A DNA stretch of 64,000 bases from Nyssa sinensis (lineage: Eukaryota; Streptophyta; Magnoliopsida; Cornales; Nyssaceae): assembly GCA_008638375.1 (NCBI GenBank), contig CM018036.1, positions 7,563,892-7,627,891 of the forward strand, read 5' to 3'. Below the pieces are notes generated by a model. The model was not told where the DNA came from and searched no databases. It was given only the letters and a program-made list of their open reading frames with translations. Positions within the stretch are counted from its first letter, which is position 1. Each line of letters opens with the position of its first letter. Positions 1-12,108 of this stretch are shown in pieces. Both the position numbers and the translations under genes were made by a program.

Positions 1-2059
1 CGCATACATACATATATAGATGAATATACACGTATATATAGACATGTGTTCTGAAGATATTTAGGTGAATAATATTTGACAGCTATTGATTCTATAAGGC
101 TATATAGATAATGTTCAATTCTTGGTTGCCCCTATCTGATCTTCTTGTGAATATTTGGTCCAGAGATACCCATACTGTGGTAATGTACGAGGGCACAAAT
201 TCGATGTAGCGCGTAAGCTAGATTTGGTGCTGACACTTGAATGCGTAATGGCGATGGCGGTTCTAGTTCCTTTAGGATTACATTTTATCATTGAGTTGTT
301 TTAGGGTTATTCGATAAGGATAGTGAGTCTGCTTTTGTCATTAGTTTAGATAAATCGCATATTTTAATCTTTTTTCTTGAATGAATAAGAGAATACCTTT
401 AGGCAAAAATCATTGCATGGATTTGGGAGTGAAGTGTTGTGGCAATGATGTAAAGCAGTGAAGAGAAGCATAGTTGGGAGGATTTTTAAAGAATATGTGA
501 AGCATAGTTGACAGCACCATATCTATATGGCAAGTTGGTTTGTTTCATTTGAGAGGCATCAGTTCCATTCTATGTTGTTTGGGTGACGGACTTCTCTTCC
601 TTCAATCAGACTCTTTACACCCCAGAAAAAGGATACAGTATATCGGCCAGTGACCTTAAGACTAATTTGTGGGATTTAGGTTAAATATTTGCACATAGTG
701 CATGTATCCGAACAATTGACATGCAACACTGTCAAGTGGCAGCCATAATAAGCCCATAATATAACCATTGGACATGTGGCAAGTGACGACAAATAGAGTT
801 TTTGGTGGTTACACGGCAAATGGAGAATTTTCAACGGTCTCTGGGAGTTATTTCCTGCATATATAAAACCCAAAACCAGTCATTGAAGAAGGGTCCCTGC
901 GCCAAAAAAACACTAGCACTTCTGTTCCTACTTTTCCTTTGTAGTTTTAGCCTCCATGGCCATTGAAGTGGTAGCCATAGTCATAATTTATCTAGTTATA
1001 ACCTTAGTTTTTAGCTGTACCAGTAGTTGTAATTTAATCCTTTCATTTCCAATACTTAGTTGTAAACCTTAGCCCTTAGATATAATATTTAGTTATAGCC
1101 TTTAGTTGTAATTGCTCAGTTCAACTTCCAACATTCAAGAATTGTATTTTTTTCATTTCAATTTGTATGCTATGTCTTATGTGCCCTGTATTCCATATAT
1201 CTTTCATTTAAAGTCCTCTTCATTGAGGCAAATTGAGCCTTAAAAGAAGGTTCATCCCTACTTCCCAACAATCGCTAGAATCATAAAGGTCAATCCTTAG
1301 CCCGTTAGAGATAGTTTGGATTAATACAAATTTAAGTCCTAAAAGACTGAAACAACCGCAGTCAATCATTTTCCCATTCAGCCAAACACATACATATTCT
1401 CGAGCATCATTTGATCCACGTTTCTGCTACATGTTAATTTTAACAAAGGCTACTGAAGGTGGTTCAGGAATAGATTTGTATCACTTAGATACTTTTTATA
1501 CATGGGTTGTTGAATGCATACTCGACAAAGAAGTTTTTGAGTCATAAGTTTGTCCTGGGTTTTTAATCTTGTGGAGTAAAGACATGTTTGGATTGCAACG
1601 CCAAATTGTTGATTGTGGTCAGTTGGATCCAGTTTGGATAATACATTATTGGGACTGGAGCCTCTATGAATATAGTATCACATTGATGGCAAATTTAGAA
1701 TTTTTGGCTTTCAATTGGCAAATGTAACAACAGATAATTATTGTGTTTTGCAGTTTTAGTTAGTTCTGCACGATTGAATTTGACAGTGAAATTAGTTTGC
1801 CTGCAAGGTTGGATCAATATTTTTTGATCACTAGGAGTAAACATATTAGACGTTGATATGGAGAGTTAAGTGTTCAGGTTGAGTGCAAGTTTGGGAATCA
1901 ATATGCTAAATCTCTCATGTCTTGGATGGGTCAAGCCAGAGTGCCCTGTCATAGGAGGAAATGAATATGGGGCTACTCTTTCATGTGTGAATTGTGATGG
2001 TGAACGTATAAAATTATATTTTAGCAATTAGATGTAATAGGTTTATTAGATTTGGGTAG
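1..2059. other. Intergenic stretch, no gene recognised
   Basis: No coding exon is convincing on either strand. A TATA-like string (catatataaaacc, 858-870) is followed by a T-rich stretch with repeated ttagttgtaa-like words (about 1020-1110), which is reminiscent of a retrotransposon LTR promoter and U5, but I found no paired ends or target duplication. The rest is unstructured AT-rich sequence. Confidence 0.4.
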
Positions 2060-2950
2060 AGGTAATAATAAATCCTAAATACTCAACTCAACAAAGTTTG
2101 TTCCAACTATACAAACAAACTCTATCTTGGTTGGTACCTCCTCCATCTCCTCATATGGGAGGTTGAAGATTCAAGTTCTCTTAAATGTCAAAGTGTGTGT
2201 GTGTGTGTGTGTGATTTACCTATCAAAAAAAAAAAATGTTCCTACTATTTGGGATTGGTTCTACTAATCATGTTTCTCCATTTCACTCCATCATAGTTAA
2301 ATTTTTTTGGTTGCCCCCTTCTCCTAACATCCCTTAATGGAGACCCGGTCTCACTTACAGTTGTAGTTATTAGAATTTGCTATGTGTGCTCAAATCACGT
2401 AAGTTGATTTTATATCAATTAATTTCCAATTGATTTTGTTTCCATTGTCATACAAATATATTCATATCTAATTTTATCTTTTCTTATAACATTCTATCTC
2501 ATAAATTATGAGTCTATGACCAATCCAGTAGTAGCTTTTTTGTCAACTTTACGGATTTACATCGTTCACGTAGTATGCCCAAAATACTCATCCACTTAAT
2601 CTATTCTACTTTAATTGTATGAGCGACATCATCTCCAATCTTTGAGCAAAGTAGCAAATTGTTCATTCTTTCGTATATTTGATCTTCAATATTCATTACA
2701 TCCCAATTTTTATTCCTAGTTTTACTAAAGCTGCATATATTTATTTAGTTGTACTTCTCCTTAACTTAAACCTTCTTGATTATAGAATTTCTCTCCAAAT
2801 CTCTAATTTAACATTTGTCCACAATTCAATTTTATCAATTAAAATAATATTATCAACAAATAACATATACTGTGAAACCTCATCCTAAATGTGTCTAGTT
2901 AGTTCATTCATATTAAGGCAAAAAGATAAGGGCTTAATATAGATTCCTAA
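2060..2950 (-). mobile_element. Decayed RTE-type LINE, reverse transcriptase 3' portion
   Basis: Read on the minus strand, several frames keep the order of plant RTE-type LINE reverse transcriptases. LGIYIKPLSFCLNMNELT lies near 2950-2890, where the family has a LHQGSALSPYLF-like block. MLFVDNIILID (2866-2834) stands where the family has the catalytic FADD box, here changed to FVDN. KLEIWREIL follows, and further down come a DVRRRGQPKK-like and a YDGVKWRN-like block that match the usual C-terminal end. Stops and frame changes are frequent and the catalytic aspartates are altered, so it is dead. A SINE (2110-2236) interrupts its 3' end. The family assignment rests on remembered motif order; a translated search would settle it. 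Confidence 0.6.
2110..2236 (+). mobile_element. SINE with poly-A tail and 11-bp target duplication
   Basis: A 127-bp insertion with an A-box-like start (ttggttggtacc), a B-box-like string (gattcaagttc), a GT microsatellite and a 12-A tail. It is flanked by tgttccaacta (2099-2109) and tgttcctacta (2237-2247), which match at 10 of 11 positions and are the target site duplication. The target is the 3' end of a LINE relic. A related element lies at 35204-35325, with the same order of CT-rich arm, GAGG, B box, GT run and A tail. Confidence 0.65.
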
Positions 2951-3030
2951 TTTAAGCCTACATTAATTGAGAATTTAGTTGTTTCTCAGGTAATTGTTTT
3001 ATTATAGTCACAATTTCTATATGATTATTT

Positions 3031-4358
3031 GTAAATCTTTTCTTTTCTCAAAACCACTTTATGATATAATTAGTAGTGCTTGTTCTTTTCACTTGTCTGA
3101 AATCAAGCTAGATTAAAAGATTTCCTTTCCCGCCTCCATCCCCCCCCCCCCCCCCCGGGGCCCCCGCGGAAAATATGAATTGGATTCAAATTTAGTGTTC
3201 GTGTAAAGGAAACTAGCTTTATATAGTTTTTCTAACACTGATGTTATTGTGAAGTAATGCAGTAACAATAGTTGCTAGAGCTTTTAATAAAAGAGTTAAA
3301 GAAAGAGCACACAAATTGCTTGGAGTATTAATAGTAACTTCTAATGTGGTGGTGATCTCCTCACTGCTAGCGTAGGCAGGTCTAGTATAGGGTTAGCAGT
3401 AAAGAAAAGAAGCCTGTAGAAATAAAAGACATAAGTATGGTCTAGTCTAAAACTTGTGCATGAGATATGAGTTTAACACCAACCACTATTATATATGACT
3501 TAACTCTACATTATAATTATTATATTTTTTCAATAATTTTTAAAAGAAACTGATTACAACTCATAGCATAGATCTCTGTGTGTGCATGTGTGCTAAGCAT
3601 AGATCTCCACAGTTATTTACGATTTATGCAAAATGTAAACCATAGCAAATATCCATTGATAGGAAAGAAAAAAAAAAGAAAGAGAAAAAAAGAAAAACCT
3701 CTAGTTCTTGCCAAAGCCGTTGTAGCATAGTGGACTACTGCGACCATGGCATCTAAGGGGGAGCGGTGGGGAGAAAAGGACCCTATAGTGATTAACTTTT
3801 GGATACATTGTCCAAATTGAGACACATGCTTTTGCTTCAACCTAGAATTCGTAATGATTAGTATACCTTGTGAAAGATTATACGAGTATTATGAAAAACA
3901 ATGTCACATACTAGAACTTGCAAATCGACATGAGTTGATTTAAATTGAAAACTCAACAAAATATGTAGATTCTTAAATTTTAACCCCTCTTCCTATATTT
4001 ATATTTTCTTTTTTATTGGATCTTTTCCTATATTTTTATTGGAAAGTGAGTTGATGAATTTTGATAGATGCAATCAAATTTCAAAGATACTGATTGGTTG
4101 TGTTGATTAGCTTTCACCGAAACTAATTAGGACTTGGTTCCAATGCAGACCATGTTGCTTTCATAGTGTTCCATTTTTATCAAGCAAAATGCTGAAATGA
4201 TGCAGCTGTCTATTGGAATGGAATGGAACTTGATAAATACTATGATCAGGAGGAAAAATTATTTTTCACATGGAAAACTCCACATAGAAAGTCATTCCAT
4301 TGTACTATCTCCAAGTAACAAATTGTACTTGGTTAAGAAGTTTAGTTTTAGGTAACTA
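3031..4358. other. Intergenic stretch with poly-C tract
   Basis: No gene recognised. The notable feature is an uninterrupted run of 17 C (3140-3156) followed by GGGG, CCCCC and GCGG, in an otherwise AT-rich region. A minus-strand reading at 3613-3840 has a short peptide-like stretch (DAMVAVVHYATTALARTR) that I could not assign. Confidence 0.4.
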
Positions 4359-4361
4359 TTA

Positions 4362-5643
4362 GGTTGTGTTTGGTTATTTATTCAAAAACAAATTTTTTGA
4401 ATTCTCTTCTCAAAAACTTGTTTGTTTATTCAACAAAAAAACAAAATTCAAAACTTAATCTTAAATTCAAACAATGGTTCAAATTCCAAGAAATTAAATC
4501 CAAACAATGGTTCAAATTCCAAGAAATTAATTATCAAATTAAATTTTATTTGATTTGACAATGATATTAATATATATTATATTTATAAAATATTATATTA
4601 TAATTTATATTATACATATAAAATATTATTTTATAATTTGCCAAACTTATGATATATAACTTTAATTTTAAAAAATATTATATAATTTAATAATTAATAT
4701 ATGTTATATTAATTAATCGAATTTGTTAAATCTTGTTATTTTTATTAAATATGAATAAAATTAAATTTTTTATATCATATTTAATTAAATGTATTAAATT
4801 CCGATCACATTTTTTAAGAATATTAAAAATTGTGAAAATGTAATTCAGATATAATTTGTTTCAAAATATTGATTTTTTAAAAATTGTGAAAATGTATTTG
4901 GATATGATAATTTAAATTATAAAATAGTAAAAAAATTTGAGATTAATAGTTTGTCAATAACGTATCCCACGTTTTAAAATTAAAAATTTATTTTTTAAAA
5001 TCTAAACAAATAAAGGGGGCAATTTTTATTGTTAAAAAATATTATAATAAAATAATAAAAAATATAAATTTCATATATTTAAAAAAATAAATACTAACCC
5101 CAAGCAAATAGGACATTGATCTTAAATCCGTCAACGGTCTTATTCGTTGGAAAAATAGTTGATCCAAACTAAATAAAAATCATGTAAGCCATACCTTTTA
5201 TTGGGTGACCGTTTCCTATAAAAAAAATAATAATAATCAAGGCTTACCAGTATATAATAATAATTTTGAAAAAAAAAAAAAGAATTTGAATGGCTTGTCA
5301 ATGGATCAATGTTAGATGTTTACCTGATAGTAATTTAGATAAAATTTTTTGAAAAATATTTTTAAAAATTTTGTAATTAATTTTTTAAAAATTATAAAAA
5401 TGTATTTCGATGTGATAATCTAAATTTTTAAAAATTAAAAAAAAAATTAATTTCAAATTAATTAATCCAAACAATGGTTCTAATTCCAAAAAATTACTTA
5501 AAAACACTTATCAAAATATTTCTTAAAACTCTAACTCTAAAAAACTATCCAAACAATGGTTCGAATTCCAAAAAATTATTTAAAAACACTTCTTAAAAAA
5601 AATTTCTTAAAACTCTAACTCTAAAAACTATCCAAACAAAGCC
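4362..5643. mobile_element. Non-autonomous PIF/Harbinger-like element, TSD TTA
   Basis: The left end ggttgtgtttgg and the reverse complement of the right end, ggctttgtttgg, form a short terminal inverted repeat. TTA flanks both sides (4359-4361 and 5644-5646), the target duplication expected of PIF/Harbinger. The 1.28 kb interior is AT-rich, has no coding frame, and repeats words such as caaacaatggttc and aattccaagaaatta near both ends (4465-4530, 5462-5600). A hAT origin is less likely because no 8-bp duplication is seen. Confidence 0.55.
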
Positions 5644-5738
5644 TTAGTGTTTTTGGGTCCTTTCTTTTATCAGCATCAGGAGTATTTCGTAAGCATTGGG
5701 GATCATGGTTTACTTGTGTTGGACATAAATGTGTTGAT

Positions 5739-6086
5739 TTAAGAAGCACAGATACGGATACGGATACGGATACGGATACGGACACGGGACACGGACACGG
5801 ACACGGACACGAAGACACGTTATTTCTAAAAAAAGGTAATACACGGACACGTCAGGGATACGTTGAATATATATGAATTTTTTATATGACTATATAATAA
5901 AAACCTATTGTGATTGTAATTAAATTTGGTATAAAAACACATAAATCATAAAAATATTATTAAGATTTTAAAATAGCAAAACCATTAAATAAAAATTAAA
6001 GGACTTTTTCATTTAATCATCAACATACATGATTTAAGTATCCGACACGGACACGTGAGCTAAAATAGAGTGTCCGTGCTTCATAG
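5739..6086. mobile_element. Short Mutator-like MITE with hexamer minisatellite
   Basis: The unit starts ttaagaagcacagatacgg and ends with the inverse of ctatgaagcacggacac. It is flanked by gtgttgat (5731-5738 and 6087-6094), an 8-9 bp target duplication. Directly inside the left end lies a run of degenerate hexamers, gatacg then gacacg (about 5751-5818), and isolated copies recur near the right end. There is no coding capacity. Confidence 0.55.
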
Positions 6087-6094
6087 GTGTTGAT

Positions 6095-6860
6095 CATGGT
6101 AGGGTTGATTTTAGAAATATCAGCTTATTTAGCCTTTAAATATCCATTGGATTGCCTGGGTTTGTATGGTGTTGGCATTCTTCTCTTGGTTTTCCACCCA
6201 GAAAGTGTTGTTTTTGTAGGGTATCGAAGTTTTAAACCTGTAGCCTTAAACTTTGCAATGGTGGTTTCTCACTACTCAAAATTGCATTGGGACATTGTTG
6301 ATTGTCCTGGAGTTGTGATTTATTAATTGAGCAAGACTTCATCGCACTGGATTTAAGATCCAATAGCTACACACGGCATGATACCACCGGATAGTGGTGT
6401 CATACGTACCGGCACAACACAGCACCTCCTCTTAACTTGAGGACCATTATTGCCAATGGGCCGGGCCATTTATTATCATCCTGTGCTGTGCCTGAATCCC
6501 AAAAAAAACCTGGCCTAGTCACGGCAGCCTATTTCCAATTTTTTTTTCCATTTCTTTGATTTTACTCTTAAATTTTAAAAAGATTAATGTATATATGTAC
6601 AAGTACAATTAATGTATACTATAATTTAATTTTGTATTAATTATTCTATATATAATTAATTTAAACAATTAAATGATTAATGTATGCTAAGTTGCTAACT
6701 AATGTATATGATTAATGTATATATATATTATTACTTATTAATGTATACTTTCACATACCCATGCCTCGCTTGGCACGGTCCATGTGAACCGTGCCAAGCT
6801 GTGCACGTGCCTCCCTCAAGCGTGCCATGCGTGGGCCAGCCTGACCCATTTTACACGATT
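6095..6860. repeat. GC-richer dispersed-repeat-like block
   Basis: The stretch contains gggccgggcc-type words and paired cacggt/accgtg words (for example 6775-6794) that suggest degraded inverted-repeat DNA. No target duplication or full end pair was found, and no gene is supported. Confidence 0.3.
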
Positions 6861-7546
6861 GTCCTCTGCAGAGGTTGCTTTGGATGATGCAAGTTTTCAG
6901 GCATCATTAATTGTGATAATTGATGGAAAAAACTTCAAGCACTTGTTCAAATATAAATTTAGATTGATTCAATTCTGCTAAAACGTAATAAAATCAAATA
7001 GTTTTACCACCTTGTTAGGATCAAAGTTACAAATGAACATCAAGTATACAGAAGTCTTTTCTCTACAATATATTTGTCAAACCCCCCTTTTCTGCATAGG
7101 ATCATTTTTTACTTCTTTTTCTTCAATTTTATAATGTTCTGTGACATGCAGTTTAGTTTTTGCCGTCCAGGCCCCAGAAAAAATAAATAATCATTCAAAT
7201 TATAACTAGTTAATGTGTAAATGCCAAATTCTGTGCCTGTAATTGGGTGATATTTTGAAGAAATCAGGTCCAACAATTTGTATGAATATACTTATTATCC
7301 TTGTTTGTATTTTTCACTGCAACTTATGATTGGCAGATTTTTTTTTGTGTGGTCTGACTTGTTTGGCAATGACATTCACATGAATTGCAGTGTAATGAAA
7401 TCAGAAAGACAAACAGCAACCTAGTTGTGATCGGGAAAACCACTGTCGATAATGATAAAGAAGAGTTTGACAATGATGCAGATGATGATGATGCTGACAA
7501 TGCAGAGGAGTCTGAAGGCGATGAGTTTGAGCAGGAAACTGGTTGA
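6861..7546 (+). pseudogene. Possible 3' end of a gene: acidic C-terminal exon
   Basis: Positions 7391-7546 read as an open exon after a good acceptor (tgaattgcag). It encodes 51 residues beginning CNEIRKTNSNLVVIGKTT and ending in an acidic tail rich in D and E (DNDADDDDADNAEESEGDEF), then TGA. About 450 bases upstream, after ctgcag at 6866-6871, another exon-like frame reads VALDDASFQASLIVIIDGK. The two could be consecutive exons with an intron of about 450 bases, but I see no clear donor for the first and no further upstream exons, and the upstream side is repeat-like. I do not recognise the protein. It may be a live gene whose 5' part lies far upstream or a truncated relic. Transcript alignment would decide. 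Confidence 0.3.
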
Positions 7547-8226
7547 TTATGGTGGGCAATGCAGCTGCCTATCCTCTTTGTTTTGTTTAGGGTTCCTGAA
7601 AGACAATTGGAAGTTTAATATGGGCAAGCTCAAATTTACATGGCTTTTTGCACATACATATCAAATGAATTTCTAGTGTTTTTTTCCTCTCAATATGCAT
7701 GTGACTTTTACTACTATGATTATGCATGTTTTAATACATCCATTTCTATGGCCTTACCTTGAGGAAAAAAAAATTGGAGGGGAATAAAGTTCCATGTTTG
7801 GTTCAAGAAACAAGAACAGGATATCTGTTACCAGAACCAGACAGTTAAGCACCTAATTGCTAGTCAATTCTGTAAGAAGACAAGGATTGCAAAGTTTCAA
7901 ATCTCAAACTCTTTGGGATAAGAAGCATAATGGTCGGATTACTGAAACAGAGTATTGAAAGATTTTTAAAGAGTTTTTATGTTGCAAAAATATTGAAAAA
8001 GTCAAATTATTTACAAATCAGTTGACTAATTAGACAGTTATACGTGGATTTTTTTTTTTTTTTAATTTTTGGCAATAAAGGACACCACCCTAAAAAGGAA
8101 AATTATGCAAGGTCTTTTATTAAAATTTCGTTATTATAATAAAAGTTGTGACTTTTTTATTTTTTGGGATAGAATATCACAATTATAATAAAAATTGTGA
8201 CGGAAAAATTATATAATTTTCTTTAA
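7547..8226. other. Intergenic stretch, nothing recognised
   Basis: AT-rich sequence with no exon or repeat structure that I can support, apart from short T runs near 8048-8063. Confidence 0.5.
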
Positions 8227-9111
8227 GGCTTCGTTTGGTTAGGAGAATTCCAATACTAGAAAGTGAAAGTGGTGGAAAGTAAAGTAAAAGAAAGGAAGTG
8301 AAAAAAAAAATTATCCATTTGGTTATGAAGAAAAAATTAAGTGACAAGAAAAAAAAAAATCAAATTTTATATTTTAAATTTTTTTTCCAGTCGGTAAAAG
8401 GAATTAGTTTTTTTATATTCGTTAATTTTTATTGGAGAACAAGAGAGTCCCAAAAAAAGATTTTATTAATATAAAAAAGAGTTTTCAAAAGATATTGTTG
8501 TCTATTTTTTTAATATTATATATATATATATATATATACACACACGCACGTATGTAATATAAGAATTTGTATTAAGTCCAAATACTCAAACTATCTTATC
8601 TTATTAAAATGAGAAGCTTTTTTTATATTCTTTATTTTTTTTTATTAAAGCACAAGAAAATTCTAAGAAGATAATATATTATTTATATGGAATAAGAGTC
8701 CTAGAAAGACATTGTTACTTATTTCTTTAATATTATATATATATATATATATTTACACACACACATAAGAAATTGTATTAAGTCCGAATACCCAAGTTAC
8801 CTTATTAAAATTAAGAGTTTTTCTATACAAACATAAATTCTTTTGATAATTTAATTATATAGTAAAAAGATAAGTTACAAAGAGTTACATATACGAATCC
8901 TAAATATATTTTAATACTTAAATAAGTGAGCCTAATATAGATTATAAACTATTTTTCACAAGAAAAAAATATTTTCCTTTGATTTTTGCAATTACATGTT
9001 TCTTATTTTTATATAAAATTTTCTCTTTCATGTTAACTAAACTCTTAACAAATTTAATTTTTTTTCTCTTTCCTTCACTTTCCATCATTCTCCACCTAAA
9101 CAAACTAAGCC
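8227..9111. mobile_element. MITE-like element with internal 190-bp direct repeat
   Basis: The left end ggcttcgtttggttagg pairs with the inverse of the right end, ggcttagtttgtttagg. The flanks are TAA and GAA, a possibly degraded 3-bp PIF-type duplication. Inside, two roughly 190-bp direct repeats (about 8430-8620 and 8640-8815) each contain an AT microsatellite followed by an AC run and the word ttgtattaagtcc. No coding frame is present. Confidence 0.45.
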
Positions 9112-9468
9112 GAAGAGATGTAAAGCATTTAAATCATGGATTAGAGATAAGTTTCTCATCTTGTTTTGTCTAAATTATGTTATGAGTCTATTAAATGTTT
9201 TTATATTTTACTTCAATTTAAAAAATATTATGAGTGTATATGTTTAGACTTTTGGTGCTGCTTTAGTTTTAAATTTGTCATTGATTAATTATTCATGGTA
9301 TAATTTATATTTTTGATAAGATATTTTTTATCAATTATATTTGTTTTTTTTCTTGTTCCATAGCAGACTTTTAAGAATATAATCCTTATTATTCCCTCCA
9401 ATGCTTATTAAGGCTCTTTTTGGAACACAAATTCAAAAATAAAAATTATAAATAAAAAAAAAAACATA

Positions 9469-9940
9469 GGATAAACTACACAAGTCTCCTATGAATTTTT
9501 TGATAATTAAACTAACATTTTTAAAAAAATTTTAAATTACATTGACCTTTCTTATTTTACCTAACAAACTATAAATATCCATTCCAATAAAAAAAATCAA
9601 AATAAAAAAATTTCCCCTTTCATGTTTTTTTTTTGTTGCATTTTTTCAAATCTTTTGTAATTTTTTTTTATATTTTACAAAAAAATAAATTTAATTTAAA
9701 TAACTTATTTTCATTTTATATAAAAAGTAAATTTAATATTTTAATCAATATTTATTTGAAAATGAAAAAAAAAACTATGAAATGATAAATTCTATCATTT
9801 TGAAAAGAAAAAAAATTGACTGGAAGAGAGTATTTATAATTTGTCAGGTAAAATAGAAAATGTTTGTGTAATTTAAAAATTCTTAAAAAAAATCAGTATA
9901 ATTATCATAAATTTTCGAAACAAGTCAATGTAATTTACCC
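9469..9940. mobile_element. Mutator-like MITE with roughly 115-bp inverted ends
   Basis: The left arm, beginning ggataaactacac, and the inverse of the right arm, beginning gggtaaattacat, align along about 115 bases, including the shared words ttttaaattaca and ttttacct. The terminal word is the same as in the larger Mutator-like elements at 16292 and 46805. The flanking 9 bases (aaaaacata and aaaatttta) match only partly, so the target duplication is uncertain. Confidence 0.5.
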
Positions 9941-11154
9941 AAAATTTTATCTCTCTTCATTTAGTTGTTGAAAATATGTGAAGTAATTTGAAAGCCAACT
10001 TTCTTTCTACAGAACGTTATGAAAACATGGATAAATATTTTATAAAATATTTATTTATTTCCATTTCTACTTCCTTTACCATATTTGAGCTCCAGTTTGG
10101 GGTCAATTACCGTGATAAAGGAAGAAGTTTGTCCATGTTTATATTTAGTCAATTCAGTCAGCTATATAAACATGAATCTATGTTCTTTCCTTCCTCACCT
10201 GAATGCCCACAACACCATGACAGAGACTGTTCTTGATATTGCATGTCCTCATCCAGACCTTGGCCCCATGTCATTTGCCTTTTCTCTGAAAGATTAGCAG
10301 GCCAACTTTGCCAAAGTCTGGCATATGATTATAACTCATCCAAAACTTGGCCCCCCCATTTCAGTCCAACTTTGCCTAATCATTCATAAGACTCAATAGT
10401 CCTTATTTTTAGGCACAGTTGAGCCAACTAAGGAAACCCCCTCAGAAGTTTCGGCAGCTGTCCAAAGCAAAGCATTTCCTTGAGAATATTCTATAGTGGC
10501 TTCTCAGGTTCAGCTGCATACCCTCCAACCTTTCTTGACCTGCACATCACCATCATCAAACTTATATAATTACCATTAACAATAATTAGATTTCTAATCA
10601 CCTTGACCCGAACAAACAACCTACTTGTGCATCACACTTGGGTGACCATTGACCAAGTCTCTGGGTTAAGTTAATTACAGCAATTAAAACTGTATTATTA
10701 TTATTTATTATTATTATTAATATATTAAATTATGTAATTAATGTATTATGATGATATACTGATATATTATTTGAAAAAAAAATTTAAAAAATGTTATATT
10801 ACTGCTGAATAATGGTAGGAAAGCAAGAATAACGGCAGGTTGTAGACAGGAAAACAAATGTGAATCAGGGCAACAACGGCGGGTAACGAAAACCTGACGG
10901 GAAAGTAGTCCCAATTCAACTGTGATGCCCTAAAAGGCTAAAACACTGACTGGAAAAGAATCAACTGGTTTTCATAAAAAAATTGAATTCAATTGCATAA
11001 ATCACCGCCAAATCGAATCAAAATCATCCTCAAACAAGGATTTATAGTCCAATCACATAACTTCCCACCTTTTTGCTCTTTTAATTTTTTTTTAGGTTCA
11101 TGTGTATATATATATACTTGTGTATTAGTTTCTCAAAATTATGGCTTCTTGTCA
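9941..11154. other. Intergenic stretch downstream of the PB1 gene
   Basis: No gene recognised. The last few hundred bases before 11155 would hold the 3' untranslated region of the minus-strand PB1 gene. Short ATT-rich runs occur near 10695-10740. Confidence 0.4.
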
Positions 11155-11864
11155 TCACCGGGAATGGTACAAGTGCATAGGGTTTCCTTGTTCACAGAAA
11201 GGATAGCTCCGCATTCTCCGACCGTCTTTCTGAACGCCGACGGGAAATCCAACGGCTAGCGAGTAATTCCGGCTACCGTATCTATAGGTTGTTTTTGCCA
11301 CCGTGTGAGGCGGGGAACAGAATCTGCCGACAGCGTACGACGGCAATTTAGATGGAGAGAAATCGACGCTGGAAACAGCTGACGGAGGAGGAGATATTTT
11401 TTTGACAGATTTGAGCGGAAACAGTGTAGCTCTGATCTTCAGGTCGTGACCCGTGGATGATGAGAAACGATCGTATTCGTCGATGACATTAGCAAGGTCC
11501 TCGTCAGTCGTGACCGAAACCAACACGTCTAGATCTTCACTCGGCAACTTACATTTCAAGCTCATCGACGACCCACACAACTCTACAAACTTCACCATCA
11601 ACTCTGCATCATTCCCAATTCACGTCAACTACAAAATTCATATTTAAAAAAAAAAACACGGAACTAGGACGAAAAAAAAAAGAGCAACAAATCAATAACA
11701 AACTAACCAGCGAATGTGATCGAGCGATGAACGGCGAGAATTCTGGTGTATCCGCTGACATAGCATAGCTTGCCGTCGATTCGACGAGGGAGGATGTTAC
11801 CACCATAACTGTAGAGAAACTTGATTGTGTTGGCACTGTTAATTGAATTTAGGATTCGAGTCAT
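11155..11864 (-). CDS. PB1-domain protein, 201 aa, two exons
   Basis: Two exons join cleanly: 11864-11708 starts MTRILNSINSANTIKFLYS and ends at donor g|gttagt; 11603-11155 follows acceptor gatgcag. The junction restores FAELMVKF, and the joined frame is 202 codons including TGA. Residues about 13-115 form a PB1 domain: a basic face including K14 in TIKFLYSYGG and the PRRIDGKL strand, then the acidic OPCA-like motif VTTDEDLANVIDEYD. PB1 domains mediate homo- or hetero-oligomerisation; plants have many PB1-only or PB1-plus-tail proteins of unknown role. The remaining roughly 85 residues are Ser/Pro-rich then basic, with no second domain seen. Having both faces suggests it could self-associate. 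Partner and pathway cannot be read from sequence. Exon structure is highly credible, function is not known. Confidence 0.85.
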
Positions 11865-11952
11865 GCTTTGCAAAGGAATAGAGAAGAGAGAGAGAGAGAT
11901 GCGACAAGATGCTTCAAGACGAGTGGTACCTTGAGTGTTGCGAGGGTTGTGG

Positions 11953-11953
11953 G

Positions 11954-11994
<41 letters not shown>

Positions 11995-12018
11995 GGGGGG
12001 GGGGGGGAAGGGGGTTTA
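11953..12018. repeat. Compound AT/GA/G microsatellite in the PB1 5' flank
   Basis: About 90-150 bases upstream of the PB1 start, (AT)n is followed by (GA)n, a G run of about 14 (11994-12007), and on the gene strand this reads as C-run, CT-repeat, AT-repeat. CT/GA tracts are common in plant 5' leaders; a regulatory role here is only possible. Confidence 0.7.
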
Positions 12019-12108
12019 GAGAGAGAAAGGTGGTGGAAGAAGACTGTTGGGGCGTGCGTGACGTAAATTGGAAACCCAACACGCCGGCTACGAAAATTAT
12101 TTGACTTA

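Noticed and set aside
600..1260. LTR-like promoter region
   Set aside because: A TATA-like string and T-rich downstream part are suggestive, but no TG..CA borders, target duplication or partner LTR could be found.
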